A stretch of DNA of 64,000 bases, from NCBI GenBank assembly GCA_002364755.1, contig DEZI01000002.1:1-64000 (forward strand). Reading direction: 5' to 3'. Numbering within the stretch: position 1 is the first letter of the stretch; the number at the start of each line of letters is the position of its first letter. The notes under the pieces were generated by a model that made no database searches, was not told the origin of the DNA, and was given only the letters and a program-made list of their open reading frames with translations. Shown piece after piece: positions 16,588-24,153 of the stretch. This DNA comes from Stenotrophomonas maltophilia. Lineage in GTDB: Bacteria; Pseudomonadota; Gammaproteobacteria; Xanthomonadales; Xanthomonadaceae. Both the position numbers and the translations under genes were made by a program.

Positions 16588-17879
16588 GCGGCGGCCTCCA
16601 TGCGCAGGGCCACGGCACGCTCGTGCGCATCCAGCCCTTCGGCGCTGGCGATGATGCGCGCGCAGCCACCGATCGCGGCCAGGCCGGCGGCGCTGGCGCT
16701 CTGCACGCTGATCAGGTTCTGGAAGCTGGCGACGCTGACGCCGCTGTAGGCGCGCGCGGCACCGGCGGTGGGCAGCACATGGTTGGTGCCGCTGCAGTAG
16801 TCGCCCAGTGCCTCGGGGGTGTAGTCGCCGAGGAACACCGAGCCGGCGGCCTGCACCTGGTCCAGCCAGTCACGCGGTTCGCGCAGGGCGAGGATCAGGT
16901 GCTCGGGTGCGTAGCGGTTGCTGATCGCGAAGGCCTCCGCCAGCGTATCGACCTGGATCAGGCGCGAGGCCGACAGGGCCTGGCGTGCGATCTCCTGGCG
17001 CGGCAGCAGCGCCACCTGGCGCTCCACTTCCGCTTCGACCGCCGCCAGCATCGCCCCAGCGTCGGTCAGCAGAAGCACCTGCGAATCCGGGCCGTGCTCG
17101 GCCTGCGACAGCAGATCAGCGGCCACGAACGCCGGATTGGCGCCGGCATCGGCGATGACCAGCACTTCCGAAGGGCCGGCCGGCATGTCGATGGCGGCGG
17201 CGCCATCCTGTGCGACCTGCTGCTTGGCTTCGGTGACGAAGCTGTTGCCCGGCCCGAACAGCTTGTCGCAGGCCGGAACGCTGTCAGTTCCATAGGCCAT
17301 CGCGGCGATGGCCTGGGCACCGCCCAGCTTGAACGCGCGCTGCACGCCGGTCAGGCGCGCGGCCACCAGCACCGCCGGATCGGCAGTGCCATCGGCGCGC
17401 GGCGGCGTGCACAGCACGACCTGCGGGCAACCGGCCAGCTGCGCCGGCACACCCAGCATCAGCGCGGTGGACGGCAGCGGTGCGCTGCCGGCCGGCACGT
17501 ACAGGCCGACGCGGCCGATCGGCCGCAGCATGCGTTCGCAGACCACGCCGGGTGCGGTTTCCACCGCATAGCCCTTGCCCATGCCGGCTTCGTGGAAGCG
17601 CGTGATGCGCGCGGCGGCTTCGACCATGGCCTGGCGCAGTTCGGCAGGCACGGCGGCTTCGGCTGCAGCGAACTCGGCCTCGCTCACTTCAAACGATGCC
17701 AGTTCGACGCGATCAAAACGGGCGGTGATGGCACGCAGCGCCTCGTCGCCCTGCGTCCGTACCTGCGCGATCAGCGCGGCCACGGCATCACGGGTCTGCT
17801 GCGCCACGGTCTGCACCGGGCGGGTCAGCGCCGCGCTGCGGGCGGCTTCATCGAGTTGTGACCAGATCAGACGATTCAT
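16584..17879 (-). CDS. hisD: Histidinol dehydrogenase
   Basis: HisD is the last enzyme of the pathway, a zinc-dependent NAD oxidoreductase taking histidinol to histidine in two steps. The 431 residues match the family length. Visible motifs are RIGRVGLYVPAGSAPLPSTALML, FKLGGAQAIAAMAYGT, KLFGPGNSFVTEAKQ, the family signature around IDMPAGPSEVLVIAD, and DLLSQAEHGPDSQ with metal and catalytic residues. GDYCSGTNHVLPTAGAAR is also present. The ATG at 17879 overlaps the hisG stop by 4 bp. Confidence 0.96.
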   Translation of the reverse strand: MNRLIWSQLDEAARSAALTRPVQTVAQQTRDAVAALIAQVRTQGDEALRAITARFDRVELASFEVSEAEFAAAEAAVPAELRQAMVEAAARITRFHEAGMGKGYAVETAPGVVCERMLRPIGRVGLYVPAGSAPLPSTALMLGVPAQLAGCPQVVLCTPPRADGTADPAVLVAARLTGVQRAFKLGGAQAIAAMAYGTDSVPACDKLFGPGNSFVTEAKQQVAQDGAAAIDMPAGPSEVLVIADAGANPAFVAADLLSQAEHGPDSQVLLLTDAGAMLAAVEAEVERQVALLPRQEIARQALSASRLIQVDTLAEAFAISNRYAPEHLILALREPRDWLDQVQAAGSVFLGDYTPEALGDYCSGTNHVLPTAGAARAYSGVSVASFQNLISVQSASAAGLAAIGGCARIIASAEGLDAHERAVALRMEAAA

Positions 17880-18787
17880 GCCAGCGACCGCTCCACGCTC
17901 AGTACCATCAGGCCCTGTGCGCCGGCGCGCTCCAGTTCTTCCATGCGCTGCCAGGTCAGCGGACCCGGGCACATGGTCTGCAGGCGCAGTGCACCGCCAT
18001 CTGCAGGCAAACGCACCAGCGGTTCGGCATCGGCCAGCAGCTGCGCCAGCACGTCCACGCGGTCCTCGCTCGCGCGGAACATCAGCAGCTTGCGATCCTG
18101 CTTCTGCACCACGCCGTCCAGGCGCCGCAGCAGCATGCTGCGCAGCCCGGCGCGGGCATCGTCCGGCACGCGGACCGCACCGGCCAGCACGGCTTCGCTG
18201 TCCAGCAGGTTGTGCACCGGGGTGAGCTGGTTGGCGCGCAGGGTGGCGCCGCTGGAGACCAGGTCGCAGATCAGTTCGGCGGTGCCCAGGCGCGGGGCGA
18301 TCTCCACCGAGCCGGAGAGTTCGACCACCTGCGCATCCACGCCCTGCTCGACCAGCCACTGCTTGAGGATGGCCGGGTAGCTGGTGGCGATGCGGGTGCC
18401 AGCCAACTGCGCCGGGCCTTCCCACTGCCATTCCTCGGGCACGGCCAGCATCAGACGGCACTGGCCGAAGCCCAGCCCGCGCAGAGCCTGGTAGGCGTCG
18501 GGCAGGCCGATCTGGCGGCGTGCGGCGGCCTGTTCGTCCAGCTCGTTGCGGCCGACGATGCCGAGGTCGCAGACGCCGTCGGCGATGAGGCCGGGAATGT
18601 CGTCGTCGCGCACCAGCAGCAGGTCCACCGGCAGCGATTCGCCGTAGCAGAACAGCTTGTCGCGGCTTTCGCGCCAGCTCAGCCCGCAGGCGCTGAGCAG
18701 ATTGCGGGCGGGTTCGGCCAGACGGCCACTCTTCTGGATGGCGATACGCAGCCGGTCACGTGCCGGCGCTGCCTGGGTTGCACTCAT
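17876..18787 (-). CDS. hisG: ATP phosphoribosyltransferase
   Basis: HisG catalyses the first and normally feedback-inhibited step, joining ATP and PRPP. The 303-residue length fits the long form with a C-terminal ACT-like regulatory domain (VLAQLLADAEPLVRLPADGG, LERAGAQGLMVLSVERSLA). Core motifs are RLRIAIQKSGRLAEPARNLLSACGL, LLVRDDDIPGLIADGVCDLGIVGRNELDE and the PRPP loop ELSGSVEIAPRLGTAELICDLVSSGATL. The ATG at 18787 is chosen because the core starts close behind it. An in-frame upstream extension would run into the repressor gene. There is no clear Shine-Dalgarno; the site may depend on coupling to the gene 34 bp upstream. Confidence 0.93.
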   Translation of the reverse strand: MSATQAAPARDRLRIAIQKSGRLAEPARNLLSACGLSWRESRDKLFCYGESLPVDLLLVRDDDIPGLIADGVCDLGIVGRNELDEQAAARRQIGLPDAYQALRGLGFGQCRLMLAVPEEWQWEGPAQLAGTRIATSYPAILKQWLVEQGVDAQVVELSGSVEIAPRLGTAELICDLVSSGATLRANQLTPVHNLLDSEAVLAGAVRVPDDARAGLRSMLLRRLDGVVQKQDRKLLMFRASEDRVDVLAQLLADAEPLVRLPADGGALRLQTMCPGPLTWQRMEELERAGAQGLMVLSVERSLA

Positions 18788-18821
18788 GGGGGAGGTCTCT
18801 AAGTTCGGAACGGGGCGCGGA

Positions 18822-19148
18822 TCAGCGCGAAGCGAGGCGGTCGACGGCGGCGGCATAGCCTCGATGGCCATGCTCGAGGGTGCGTGCCACCCGTCCGGTG
18901 GTGGTCACGCTGACGCCGGTGCGTTCGTGGATCTCACGGTAAGGCACGCCCTGCTGCAGCAGGGGGACGACTTTCCAGCGGTCGGCCATGGCTTCGAGCT
19001 CGGCCGGGGTGCAGAGGTCGCGCAGGAAGGCGAGCACCTGGTCGGGTTCGCGCAGGGCGGCAAAGGCCTGGGCCAGGGAGTCGAGGTCGGCCTGGGGGTC
19101 TTTGGCGGCGATGTCGGGGCGGGCTTTCACGGGGTGGATTTCTTGCAT
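18822..19148 (-). CDS. TrpR/YerC-type transcriptional repressor of the his operon
   Basis: This 108-residue protein looks like the YerC/YecD branch of the TrpR family. It has an all-helical N-terminus (LDSLAQAFAALREPDQVLAFLRDLCTPAELEAMADRWKVV) and a TrpR-like helix-turn-helix (VPYREIHERTGVSVTTTGRVARTLEHG). Such homologues beside his genes have been proposed as histidine-responsive repressors (HisR); the co-repressor here is inferred, not seen. It is the first gene of the his operon, 34 bp before hisG. The ATG at 19148 is preferred. A TTG one codon upstream is possible. No Shine-Dalgarno is visible because a large palindrome begins 2 bp upstream. Confidence 0.85.
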   Translation of the reverse strand: MQEIHPVKARPDIAAKDPQADLDSLAQAFAALREPDQVLAFLRDLCTPAELEAMADRWKVVPLLQQGVPYREIHERTGVSVTTTGRVARTLEHGHRGYAAAVDRLASR

Positions 19149-19149
19149 C

Positions 19150-19198
19150 AATGTAATAGCGCGCTAGTACATTAGCGCATTCTTGCGCGCTGCGTCAA
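19150..19198 (-). promoter_or_regulatory. his operon promoter with TrpR-like operator
   Basis: On the minus strand, TTGACG (plus 19193-19198) and TAATGT (19169-19174) form a -35/-10 pair with an 18-bp spacer. A 24-bp palindrome at 19150-19173 has arms AATGTAaTAGCG and CGCTAgTACATT with one mismatched pair. Its central 18 bp, GTAaTAG-cgcg-CTAgTAC (19153-19170), keeps the half-sites and spacing of the E. coli TrpR operator GTAcTAG-ttaa-CTAgTAC as I remember it. A second overlapping palindrome spans 19161-19178. The operator covers the -10 and ends 2 bp before the ATG, so the mRNA leader must be very short. Confidence 0.75.
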
Positions 19199-19201
19199 AT
19201 T

Positions 19202-19486
19202 TTGGCTTGGGAGCTTGGCAGGGCTGCTGCCCTGCACCCGCCACCGGCAACGGAAAAAGCCGGGTTGCTGAGGGTTGGCGGGGTGGGTCCGGTGGCAGGG
19301 GTCGCCGTAAACCCGTCCATGGGGGCTTGGTCGCGGCATCCATGCCGCTCACACCCCTGCCACCGGACCCATCCCGCCCTCGACAGTGTCCTGCGGGCTG
19401 TTGGGACCTGCTTGTGTTGGTGGGTGCCGACCGTTGGTAGGCGCGGGGTCGGGTCCGTTTTCCGGTGGAAACGGCTCTGACCCCGG
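19202..19486. repeat. Intergenic repeat cluster between the his repressor and hisS
   Basis: This gene-free stretch contains a 26-bp inverted repeat matching at 25 of 26 positions: 19277-19302 (ggcggggtgggtccggtggc...) against 19353-19378 (...gccaccggacccatcccgcc). Between the arms lies the core ccatgggggcttggtcgcgg, the complement of a core also found at window start and near 55020. A GGGGTCGG-type hairpin follows at 19445-19486. Short open frames in both directions look like by-products of the repeats. Confidence 0.6.
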
Positions 19487-19500
19487 AGCGCGGTCCGGAA

Positions 19501-19532
19501 ACGAAACGCCCACCGGGTGGTGGGCGTTTCGT
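19501..19532 (-). terminator. Terminator of hisS
   Basis: A perfect 14-bp stem ACGAAACGCCCACC / GGTGGGCGTTTCGT lies 28 bp past the hisS stop codon. On the minus strand the descending arm runs into GTTTCGTTT. It should end leftward hisS transcription. Confidence 0.75.
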
Positions 19533-19559
19533 TCAATCTCTGGGGGCTGCCTTGGGCAG

Positions 19560-20954
19560 TTACATCACCTTCGACTGTTCCAGCTCGACCTGCAGGGTGC
19601 TGGCCAGTTCGTCGCGGGAGACCTCGAACTGCTGCTCGCGCACCAGGTCCTTCACTGCGACGACGCCGCGGGCGAGCTCGTCCTCACCCGCCAGCACCAC
19701 GAAGCGAATGCCGGCCTTGGCGGCGTACTGGAACTGCTTGCCGATCTTCTTCAGCTCCATCTGCACTTCGGTGTTGATGCCACCGCTGCGCAGGCGTCGG
19801 GCGATGTCCAGCGACTGCGCCATGCCCTGCTCGTCCATCAGTGCCACCAGCGCCTGCACGCTGCTGGCTTCGATGCCGTCGATCAGGCCGGCTTCGCGCA
19901 GCTGCCAGAACAGGCGCGACAGGCCGATGGAGATACCCACGCCCGGCAGCTTGGACTTGCTGTAGTGGCTGGCCAGGTCTTCGTAACGGCCGCCCGAGCA
20001 GATCGAACCGATCTGCGGGTGGTCGGTCAGCGTGGTCTCATAGACGGTGCCGGTGTAGTAATCCAGGCCTCGGGCGATGGAGAAGTTCAGGCAGTAGGCG
20101 GTCTCCGGTACGCCCAGCGCCTGCACCAGCTGCAGCACTTCACGCAGCTCGGCCACGCCGTTGCGCAGGGTTTCCGACAAGGCGCCACCGGACTCAAGGG
20201 CGGCCAGCTGGGCCAGCGCGTCTTCATGGCCCTTCGAGCGCACGGCGACGAAGGCCAGGATCTTCTCGACCTGCTCGGCCGGGATGCCAAAGCCCTCGCC
20301 CACCAGCGTCTCGCGCACGTAATCGGCGCCGCGCTTGTCCAGCTTGTCCACTTCGCGCAGCACGGCCAGCTGGCGCTCGCCTTCGGCCACGCCCAGGCTT
20401 TCGAAGAAACCGCGCATCAGCTTGCGGTTGTTCAGCTGGATGCTGAAATCACCGATGCGCAGCTCGGAGAACACGGCGTGGATGACGGCCAGCACTTCGG
20501 CGTCATAGCGCACGCTCAGGCTGTCCTTGCCGATCACGTCGATGTCGCACTGGTAGAACTCGCGGAAGCGGCCACGCTGGGCACGCTCACCTCGGTACAC
20601 GCGCTGCATCTGGTAGCGGCGGAACGGGAAGGTCAGCTCGTGCTCGTGCTCGGCCACGTAGCGGGCCAGCGGCACGGTCAGGTCGAAACGCAGTGCCATC
20701 TCCGGCAGCGAGCGGTCGCCCGATTCGGCGGCATTGGCCAGCGCGCCGGTGGACTGCACGAAGTACACCTGGCGCTCGGTCTCGCCACCGGACTTGGTCA
20801 GCAGGACGTCGGACAGCTCGAACACCGGCGTTTCCACCGGCAGGAACCCGAAGCGCTCGTAGTTGCGGCGGATGACGTCCAGCATGCGCTGGAACGCAAT
20901 CTGCTCGCGCGGCAACAGTTCAAGGGTGCCGGGCGGGGTACGGGGCTTGATCAC
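19560..20954 (-). CDS. hisS: Histidine--tRNA ligase
   Basis: HisRS charges tRNA-His. The 464-residue class II synthetase has motif 1 region PVETPVFELSDVLLTKSG, motif 2 around RYQMQRVYRGERAQRGRFREFYQCDIDVIG, and the HisRS-specific RGLDYYTGTVYE and GGRYEDLASHY. Motif 3 is GVGISIGLSRLFWQL. The C-terminal anticodon-binding domain follows from about residue 370 (ALVALMDEQGMAQSLDIARRLRSGG). It is transcribed leftward towards the his operon but is separated from it by about 410 bp of repeats and a terminator, so it forms its own unit. Confidence 0.96.
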   Translation of the reverse strand: MIKPRTPPGTLELLPREQIAFQRMLDVIRRNYERFGFLPVETPVFELSDVLLTKSGGETERQVYFVQSTGALANAAESGDRSLPEMALRFDLTVPLARYVAEHEHELTFPFRRYQMQRVYRGERAQRGRFREFYQCDIDVIGKDSLSVRYDAEVLAVIHAVFSELRIGDFSIQLNNRKLMRGFFESLGVAEGERQLAVLREVDKLDKRGADYVRETLVGEGFGIPAEQVEKILAFVAVRSKGHEDALAQLAALESGGALSETLRNGVAELREVLQLVQALGVPETAYCLNFSIARGLDYYTGTVYETTLTDHPQIGSICSGGRYEDLASHYSKSKLPGVGISIGLSRLFWQLREAGLIDGIEASSVQALVALMDEQGMAQSLDIARRLRSGGINTEVQMELKKIGKQFQYAAKAGIRFVVLAGEDELARGVVAVKDLVREQQFEVSRDELASTLQVELEQSKVM

Positions 20955-21093
20955 GGGCGGAACTCCTGCAGGAACGGAAACGTGGGAGGGGGCGACATTC
21001 TACCGCCCCGCATGGCTCAGCCGCCGATCAGGGGCCATAAGGCCGCATGAAGTATCATAAAGCCCTCCCCCGCCCGTGATACGCCTCCGCACC

Positions 21094-21846
21094 ATGTCCC
21101 GGCCTTCAGGCGCTCCGTCCGCCGCCCACGACGACGCCGCGCCGTCCTGCACCACGCTGGACTGCCTGCACTGCTCGGTCCGCCACCTGGCGGTCTGCTC
21201 GGCGCTGTCGCCCGATGAAGTGCAGGCGCTGGAACAGGTGACCGTATCGCAGCAGGTGGGCCTGGGCAGCACCCTGGCCCGCACCGGCGAAGAGCGCCAG
21301 CATGTCTATACATTGACTGCGGGTGCGTTGCGCCTGGTGCGCACGCTGGCCGACGGCCGTCGCCAGATCAACGGGTTCGTGCTGCCGGGTGATTACCTCG
21401 GCCTGAGTGGCAGCGACCACCACCGCCACGATATCGAAGCCATCGCTGACAGCCGCGTCTGCCGCGTAGCCCTGCCGCAGATGAAGGCGCTGCGTGGCCG
21501 CTTCCCGCACCTTGAACGCAAGCTGCTGCAGCGCGCCTGCCAGGAACTGGATGCCGCCCAGGACGCCGCGCTGGCGCTGGCCCGCCTGCAACCGGCCGAA
21601 AAGCTGGCTGACTTCCTGCTGCGCCTGGCCGCACGCGAGGCCAGGCTGGGCGGCGATGGCCTGCGCGTGTCGCTGCCGATGGGCCGCGGCGACATCGCCG
21701 ATCACCTCGGCCTGACCATGGAAACCGTCAGCCGCACCTTCACCAAGCTGCGCCAGCAGGGCCTGATCGCCCTGCCCCATCTGAACGTGGTGGAGCTCCT
21801 CGACGAGCATGGGCTGCGCACGCTGGCCGGCGAAGGGCTGGCCTGA
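21094..21846 (+). CDS. fnr: FNR-type Fe-S oxygen-responsive regulator
   Basis: This Crp/Fnr-family activator is predicted to bind a [4Fe-4S] cluster and act under low oxygen. From the ATG at 21094 it has 250 residues. N-terminal cysteines at 19, 24, 27 and 35 (SCTTLDCLHCSVRHLAVC) and Cys123 (SRVCRV) match the FNR cluster ligands; E. coli FNR uses 20, 23, 29 and 122. The cNMP-like barrel is followed by a dimer helix and a helix-turn-helix MGRGDIADHLGLTMETVSRTFTKL. Its E--SR residues are those that read TTGAT half-sites. An upstream GTG at 21076 would add six residues. It is divergent from hisS with about 140 bp between. Confidence 0.88.
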   Translation: MSRPSGAPSAAHDDAAPSCTTLDCLHCSVRHLAVCSALSPDEVQALEQVTVSQQVGLGSTLARTGEERQHVYTLTAGALRLVRTLADGRRQINGFVLPGDYLGLSGSDHHRHDIEAIADSRVCRVALPQMKALRGRFPHLERKLLQRACQELDAAQDAALALARLQPAEKLADFLLRLAAREARLGGDGLRVSLPMGRGDIADHLGLTMETVSRTFTKLRQQGLIALPHLNVVELLDEHGLRTLAGEGLA

Positions 21847-21854
21847 CTCCGCTG

Positions 21855-21922
21855 CGCTCGCCGGGTATGACCCGGCGCTACCGTTTTGCCGCTGCACTGC
21901 CGGGCATGGCCCGGCGCTACCG
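21855..21922. repeat. Two SMAG-type repeats
   Basis: Two similar palindromes in the same orientation, CGCTCGCCGGGTATGACCCG (from 21855) and CTGCCGGGCATGGCCCGGCG (from 21897), each end GCGCTAC. The second one runs into the end of thrC: the TAG stop codon of thrC (21917-21919 on the minus strand) is part of the GTAG head. Confidence 0.75.
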
Positions 21923-23209
21923 ACGCAGCAACACCTCGCGCAACGCCGCGTAATCGGCGGCCAGCGGCTCGGCATGCGCCGGCCGCTGCAGCAGCGCGTC
22001 CAGTGCCGGCGGCACCGCCACGGTTTCACCGGTCAACGGTTCCACTACCGCCTCGAACTTGGCCGGGTGCGCGGTCGACACCACCGCCCAGTCGCCCTTG
22101 GCGCCGCGCGCACGCAGGTCCTGCAGCACTTTCACCGCGGTGGCGGTGTGCGGACAGAACAGCTCGCCGCTGCTGGAATGCGCACTGGCGATGGTCGCGC
22201 GGATGGTCACGTCATCCACCGCGAACGCGCGGAAGCCAGCGCGCAGTTCGCCATCGTCCTCGGCATACAGCCAGCGCAGGCGCTCGAAGTTGCTCGGCGC
22301 GCCCACATCCATCGCGTTGGCCACGGTGGCCACACTGGCCTGCGGCTGGTAGTCGCCGCCGTTGAAGTAGGCCGGCAGCACCGCATTGACATTGGTGGCC
22401 AGCACGATCTGGCCGATCGGCACGCCCAGCGCACGCGCCAGCACGGCCGCCATTGCATTGCCCAGGTTGCCGGTCGGCACCACCAGGTTGAGGCGGCGTC
22501 GCGTGCGCGCGTGATGGGTCAGCGCTGCATGCGCGTAATAGCTCATCTGTGGCAGCAGCCGACCCAGGCTGATGCTGTTGGCCGAACTCAGCGGCACCTG
22601 CGCCTGCAGATCAGTGTCGGCCAGCGCCTGCTTGACCATCGCCTGGCAGTCATCGAACGAGCCGGCCACGCGCAACGCCTGGATGTTGTCGCCGAAGCAG
22701 CCCAGCTGGTGTGCCTGCCGCGGGGAAACTCGGCCATCGGGAAACAGCACCACCACGCGCACGCCGGGCTGGCGATGGAAGGCCGCTGCCACCGCGGCAC
22801 CGGTATCGCCGGAAGTCGCCACGACAATCGTCAGGTCGCGATCCTTGCCCGCCTGCAGGCGCGACAGCGTGCCGGCGAGGAAGCGCGCGCCGATGTCCTT
22901 GAACGCGGCGGTCGGGCCATGGAACAGCTCCAGCACATGATCGCCGTCGCGGCCCAGCGGACGCAGCGGCACCGGGAAATCGAAAGCCTCGCGGCAGATC
23001 TCCGGCAGTGCGTCCTGCAGCGGATCACCCTCGAAGAAAGGCGCCAGCAGATCGGCAGCGGTCTCGGCGAGTGTGGCACCGGCGTGCAGTTCGCGCGGCG
23101 CGGGCACCCCGTCGGGCACATACAGGCCGCCGTCCGGCGCCAGGCCGGCAGCGATGGCGGCACTCAGGCCAACGGCGGGCGCATGGCCTCGGGTCGAAAC
23201 GAATTGCAT
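21917..23209 (-). CDS. thrC: Threonine synthase
   Basis: ThrC converts O-phosphohomoserine to threonine with PLP. From the ATG at 23209 it has 430 residues. Motifs are MQFVSTRG, GLAPDGGLYVPDGVP, FHGPTAAFKDIGARFL with the PLP lysine, VATSGDTGAAVAAAFH, PTGNLGNAMAAVLAR and TAHPAKFE. An in-frame GTG at 23245 overlaps the thrB stop but would add 12 residues unlike the family N-terminus. It is the last gene of thrABC. Its stop codon is supplied by a SMAG repeat. Confidence 0.94.
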   Translation of the reverse strand: MQFVSTRGHAPAVGLSAAIAAGLAPDGGLYVPDGVPAPRELHAGATLAETAADLLAPFFEGDPLQDALPEICREAFDFPVPLRPLGRDGDHVLELFHGPTAAFKDIGARFLAGTLSRLQAGKDRDLTIVVATSGDTGAAVAAAFHRQPGVRVVVLFPDGRVSPRQAHQLGCFGDNIQALRVAGSFDDCQAMVKQALADTDLQAQVPLSSANSISLGRLLPQMSYYAHAALTHHARTRRRLNLVVPTGNLGNAMAAVLARALGVPIGQIVLATNVNAVLPAYFNGGDYQPQASVATVANAMDVGAPSNFERLRWLYAEDDGELRAGFRAFAVDDVTIRATIASAHSSSGELFCPHTATAVKVLQDLRARGAKGDWAVVSTAHPAKFEAVVEPLTGETVAVPPALDALLQRPAHAEPLAADYAALREVLLRR

Positions 23210-23238
23210 GAGCGAGGTATCCAGCAAGGGGGAAGGAT

Positions 23239-24153
23239 TCAGCACAGTCGCGCTCCAGCAGCGTCCAGCGGCGAGACCCAGGCTTCGCTGTCGAAACCCG
23301 CGGCGGCAAATGCCGCGCGCACGGGCGCCGCAGCGGCATGGGCCTGGTCGGCATCTTCAAACCAGGCAAACACACTCGGGCCGGCACCGGAAATGCCCGC
23401 GCCCATCGCGTTGGCTGCCAGCGCGGCATCGCGTGCAGCGTCGAAGCCGGGGATCAGCGCGGCGCGGCGCGGCTCCACCAGCACGTCGCGCAGGCCGGCA
23501 CGTACCAGGGCCGCATCACTGCGATGGCAGCCGCTGAGCACCAGGGCAAGGTTGGCGCTCTGCGCGACGAATTCGCCCAGCGCATAGCTGCCCTGCAGTG
23601 CCGCACGCGCGCGCCGGGTCTCCAGCACCGCGTGCGGATGCACCAGCAGGCTGTGCCAGCTGGCCGGCACCGGGATCGGCAGCAGGCGATCAGCCGTGCA
23701 CAGCGCCAGCCCACCCAGCAGCAGCGGCCCGACATTGTCGCCGTGGCGCCCGCCGCTGGCCACTGCCTCACCATCCAGCGCGTGCGGATACAACGCTTCG
23801 CGCGGCAGCGGTGCATCGAGCAGCGCATTGGCGGCCACCAGCGCGGCCACGCACGAGGCGGCCGAACCGCCCATGCCCGAACCGAACGGAATGCCCTTGT
23901 CGATCTCGACGGCGAAGCCATGCGGAAGGCCCAGGCCCTCGCGCAGCGAGATCAGCGCTGCCCCGGCCGTGTTGCCCGGCGCATCCGGTGGCAGCTCGAC
24001 GGCGCTGCCACGGATGGCGTCGATGCGCACGGTCGGCTCGGCGATGCGTCGCACGGTCACGGTATCGCCGATGCCGGCAATGGCATGGCCAAGAATGTCG
24101 AAGCCCACGGCCACGTTGGCCACGGACGCGGGCGCGAATGCGCGTGCAATCAC
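23239..24153 (-). CDS. thrB: Homoserine kinase
   Basis: ThrB phosphorylates homoserine. It is a GHMP kinase of 304 residues. Motifs are FAPASVANVAVGFDILGHA (N-terminal substrate region), the ATP loop IPFGSGMGGSAASCVAALVAAN, and GAGISGAGPSVFAWF near the C-terminus. Its start overlaps thrA by 4 bp, so translation is probably coupled. Confidence 0.95.
   Translation of the reverse strand: MIARAFAPASVANVAVGFDILGHAIAGIGDTVTVRRIAEPTVRIDAIRGSAVELPPDAPGNTAGAALISLREGLGLPHGFAVEIDKGIPFGSGMGGSAASCVAALVAANALLDAPLPREALYPHALDGEAVASGGRHGDNVGPLLLGGLALCTADRLLPIPVPASWHSLLVHPHAVLETRRARAALQGSYALGEFVAQSANLALVLSGCHRSDAALVRAGLRDVLVEPRRAALIPGFDAARDAALAANAMGAGISGAGPSVFAWFEDADQAHAAAAPVRAAFAAAGFDSEAWVSPLDAAGARLC

Noticed and set aside
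19386..21050. A long rightward frame across hisS
   Set aside because: hisS on the other strand has all class II synthetase motifs. The shadow starts in repeat sequence.
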